From Alligator mississippiensis (taxonomy: Eukaryota > Chordata > Crocodylia > Alligatoridae), in contig NC_081824.1 of NCBI RefSeq assembly GCF_030867095.1, positions 352,506,203 to 352,570,202 on the forward strand: a stretch of 64,000 nucleotides of DNA, read 5' to 3'. The translations under genes and the position numbers were made by a program. Of this stretch, positions 61,704 through 64,000 are shown in pieces (the first letter of the stretch is position 1; the number at the start of each line of letters is the position of its first letter). The notes below the pieces were generated by a model. It made no database searches, was not told the origin of the DNA, and worked only from the letters and a program-made list of their open reading frames with translations.

Positions 61704-64000
61704 GTAAAGGGAAAAACCAATGTAGATAATGTATATTCTGTAACTGGTGTTTAAATCAGCAGTTCAGCTAAAGCTGTATGCCAGATAAATTTAGCTAGCA
61801 GTGATTAAAAGAATTGATAAGTTATTTCTGAATAGTGAGAATAAAATATTTCACTTGTAATTTCCAATGTTCAAGATAAATAATTATAGAGACTGAGTGA
61901 AACAAATGATACCGTGGCTGGGAACTAAAATGTTCTATTCCATGATTTTGATTGCTGTATGTCGATCTTTCTTTAGCTATTGAATCCTTGTAATGGTGAG
62001 TTAATGAGAACTGCTTCTGTTTGAACAATTAACTCGCTTTCATCTTTCCCTCAGCCCAAAAAAGACAGAGGCATTGGTTTTTGATGGATACAGCTCAGCC
62101 TTGTGGGTATCAGTTGAGAACAGCTAGGTTCTAAACTAAATGCTGGGCAAAGAGCTCAGGGGGAACCCCTCCACCGGAGCAGAGCCAGGCAAGTGGGCCA
62201 TATCTGTTCCTCACAAAGCCAGGCAGTCCAGGGATACACTTTCCCAGTGTTAGGCAAAGCACTGAGAAAAATCCCAGTAAAAATTCCTCCCATGCGCTGA
62301 GCAACTGATGCACCAAGGAAATCCTTCCCTGGCACTGGGTGAAGTGTTCAGGTGAGGAGGGAATTACAGCCTCAGCATGGGGCTAGGTATGCAGGGACAC
62401 TCCTTTCCAAGACGGTCTGTTTTGGATTCATCTCATGTCTTTTACTCTTGTCCTCCTTGCTAAGCCATGTTTCAATCATGGAGTATATTTAAACCTGTTT
62501 CTTATCTTTTGCACTAACTTCAGTTAACTTCTGCAATTTGATCTGAATGTATAGAAGGCTATGCCACTTGGGTTTCTCTTGTGCTCAAATCTAGAATCTC
62601 AGTTTTCCTCTTAAATTTTGTTTTACTTTTCTTTTCCTTATTTTGCTATTTTTTCCTTAATTTTCCCTTGATTGCTGTCTTCTCCCACCCACTGCCACCT
62701 GTTCTTCTTCTCTTCTGTTCCCCTCTTCCTATCTGTACCCCATGGTGCTTTTCTCTTCCTGTTGTTCTGTACCGCCCCCTCTTCCCCCAGTGAAGGGGAA
62801 TAGCTATAGTTGAAAGCAACAAGCTTCTTTTGAAGCAGCCTTCAGAGCTCATTAGTTTCACTCCCACTCCTACTCTACTCCATTGCTTGGCTGGAAGCTG
62901 AGTAGGCAAAAGGAGGAGGAACATATCTGCCGGGGTGGATATGAAATTAGAAATCTCTGAAATGTAGTAGCATTAACATGCTTAGCAGTGGCATGGTGCA
63001 TTTGGATTCAGCCTCTCTGCACAGCTGGGAGTGTGGTAGTATGGGTGAACAGAGGATTGACTGAATTCTCATTGTTATTCCAACTTCCAGTGCTCATGAT
63101 TATTCACTTTTTTCTGTTGTATTGAATGCCGTGTGGAACTTTTCTTCTCACATTACTGTATAAGTACTATATTTACCCAAATCCAAGACGACTTTGATTT
63201 TTAAGACACCCCCCCCATATAACCTTTTTATGGTTTTCCATGTATAGAATTTAGTAATGGGAGGGTTGTCTTTAAATTCATCCCCACCACCACTGCAGCA
63301 GGAAAAGCAATAGGAGGGAGGTGTGGTGCCTGCCTCCTGCTCCCTGTAGCCTTGGGCCCCTACCCTTGTTCTCTCCAACTTTCTTCCTCTCTCTGCTGCA
63401 GCCTGGAGCCATGGTTCATGCCCCAGGCCATAGCAGGGGCAAAGATAATTTGGGTGGTGGGGAGGAAGGAGTGCCAGGGAAGAGGGGACAGGGACCCTAG
63501 ACTTCAGGGGGAGGCAGAAACAGCTTGGGGAGGATGGGGGTGGAGATGGAGAGGAGGTATATCTATGTGGCACTATACCTAAGCTAGGTGTAAATGAGTG
63601 GAACGGTATTTAATATGGCATTGCTTGGAACGGTAAATCTAACTTGATTGGAATGCGTGCTAATATGGCACTGTTGTTTCTGTTACCTGAGCTAAGCTGT
63701 GTATGTCTCTGTGCATCACTGTTATACAAAGCAGGTATAGCTTTGGTAGTCCCATGTATGTTAGACATGTGGACAGCCTTGTTTTTCTGTAGCAGTCATA
63801 TTCCACTGACTGGCCAAGACCAAACTCCAGCTAAATGTGTGCTTCCCTGCTTGGACTTTCCCCATCCAAGCAATACCACTGTTGAACTTTTTGCTAATAG
63901 TTGCTGTTTAAAATGATCTCTTAGGCAAGCCCTCTACAAAAAAAAAAAAAAAAAAAAGGATAAAAAAATTTTTACTGTATTGAGTATAATACAGTACAGT
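61704..64000 (+). other. TUBGCP3: start of intron 17 of TUBGCP3
   Basis: Phase-1 donor GTAAAG; the acceptor is not in the window, since no segment matches the next expected protein region (GVLHQCHILASEM-like). It contains a repeat-like stretch from about 63160, starting TATTTACCCAAATCCAAGAC, which resembles the terminus of a DNA transposon, with a GC-rich part to 63590, and a run of about 20 A near 63939-63958. Confidence 0.85.

Noticed and set aside
1..64000. Search for CRISPR arrays, operons, phage genes, endogenous viral genes, tRNA and rRNA
   Set aside because: The window is a vertebrate intron-rich gene. No regularly spaced repeats, no viral gag-pol-env order and no tRNA cloverleaf were recognised. 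The reverse-transcriptase sequences belong to CR1 LINEs.

Overview
The window is eukaryotic, from a non-mammalian amniote. It carries 17 consecutive coding exons, all on the + strand, of TUBGCP3 (gamma-tubulin complex component 3, GCP3). The exons run from the start codon at 796 to residue 696 at 61703. The human protein, as remembered, has about 907 residues, so the last quarter (most of the C-terminal GCP domain and the 3' UTR) lies beyond position 64000. All 16 internal introns have GT-AG ends and the reading phase closes exactly across every junction, so the gene looks intact and functional. No second cellular gene, tRNA, rRNA or CRISPR array was found.

The repeats point to a reptile, most likely a crocodilian and less likely a turtle. 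There are several CR1 LINEs with (ATCTATGA)n-type tails, one of which still has a 439-codon open reverse-transcriptase frame. There are also many non-autonomous hAT elements with 8-bp target duplications, a decayed DIRS-type tyrosine-recombinase retroelement, a Tigger-like element and a MIR. No repeat database could be consulted, so family names rest on pattern recognition.

Layout: 1-420 upstream repeat-like sequence; 420-1030 CpG island, promoter and exon 1; 872-16817 a 16-kb first intron with two fold-back hAT elements; 16818-25007 exons 2-5 with a CR1 on the minus strand, a MIR, a 111-bp-arm hairpin and a small hAT; 25008-31330 intron 5 with a sense CR1, nested hAT sequence and the DIRS relic; 31331-50263 exons 6-13, with a partial echo of exon 12 in intron 11 and small DNA transposons on both sides of exon 12; 54665-61703 exons 14-17; 61704-64000 the start of intron 17.

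Protein: residues 1 to about 120 are the N-terminal helical region that in this family binds MZT1/MOZART1. About 120-250 is a Ser/Pro/Gln-rich linker. About 250-550 is the N-terminal GRIP1 domain used for lateral contacts in the gamma-tubulin ring. From about 555 onward is the gamma-tubulin-binding GRIP2 domain, cut by the window end.

Most interesting signals: (i) a roughly 75-bp duplicate of the exon 12/intron 12 boundary inside intron 11, with an intact donor, which would act as a frame-breaking pseudo-exon if spliced in; (ii) hAT-type elements with exact or near-exact 8-bp target duplications and GC-rich fold-back cores; (iii) a dispersed family that includes a 111-bp-arm palindrome. No wholly new biological system is evident.
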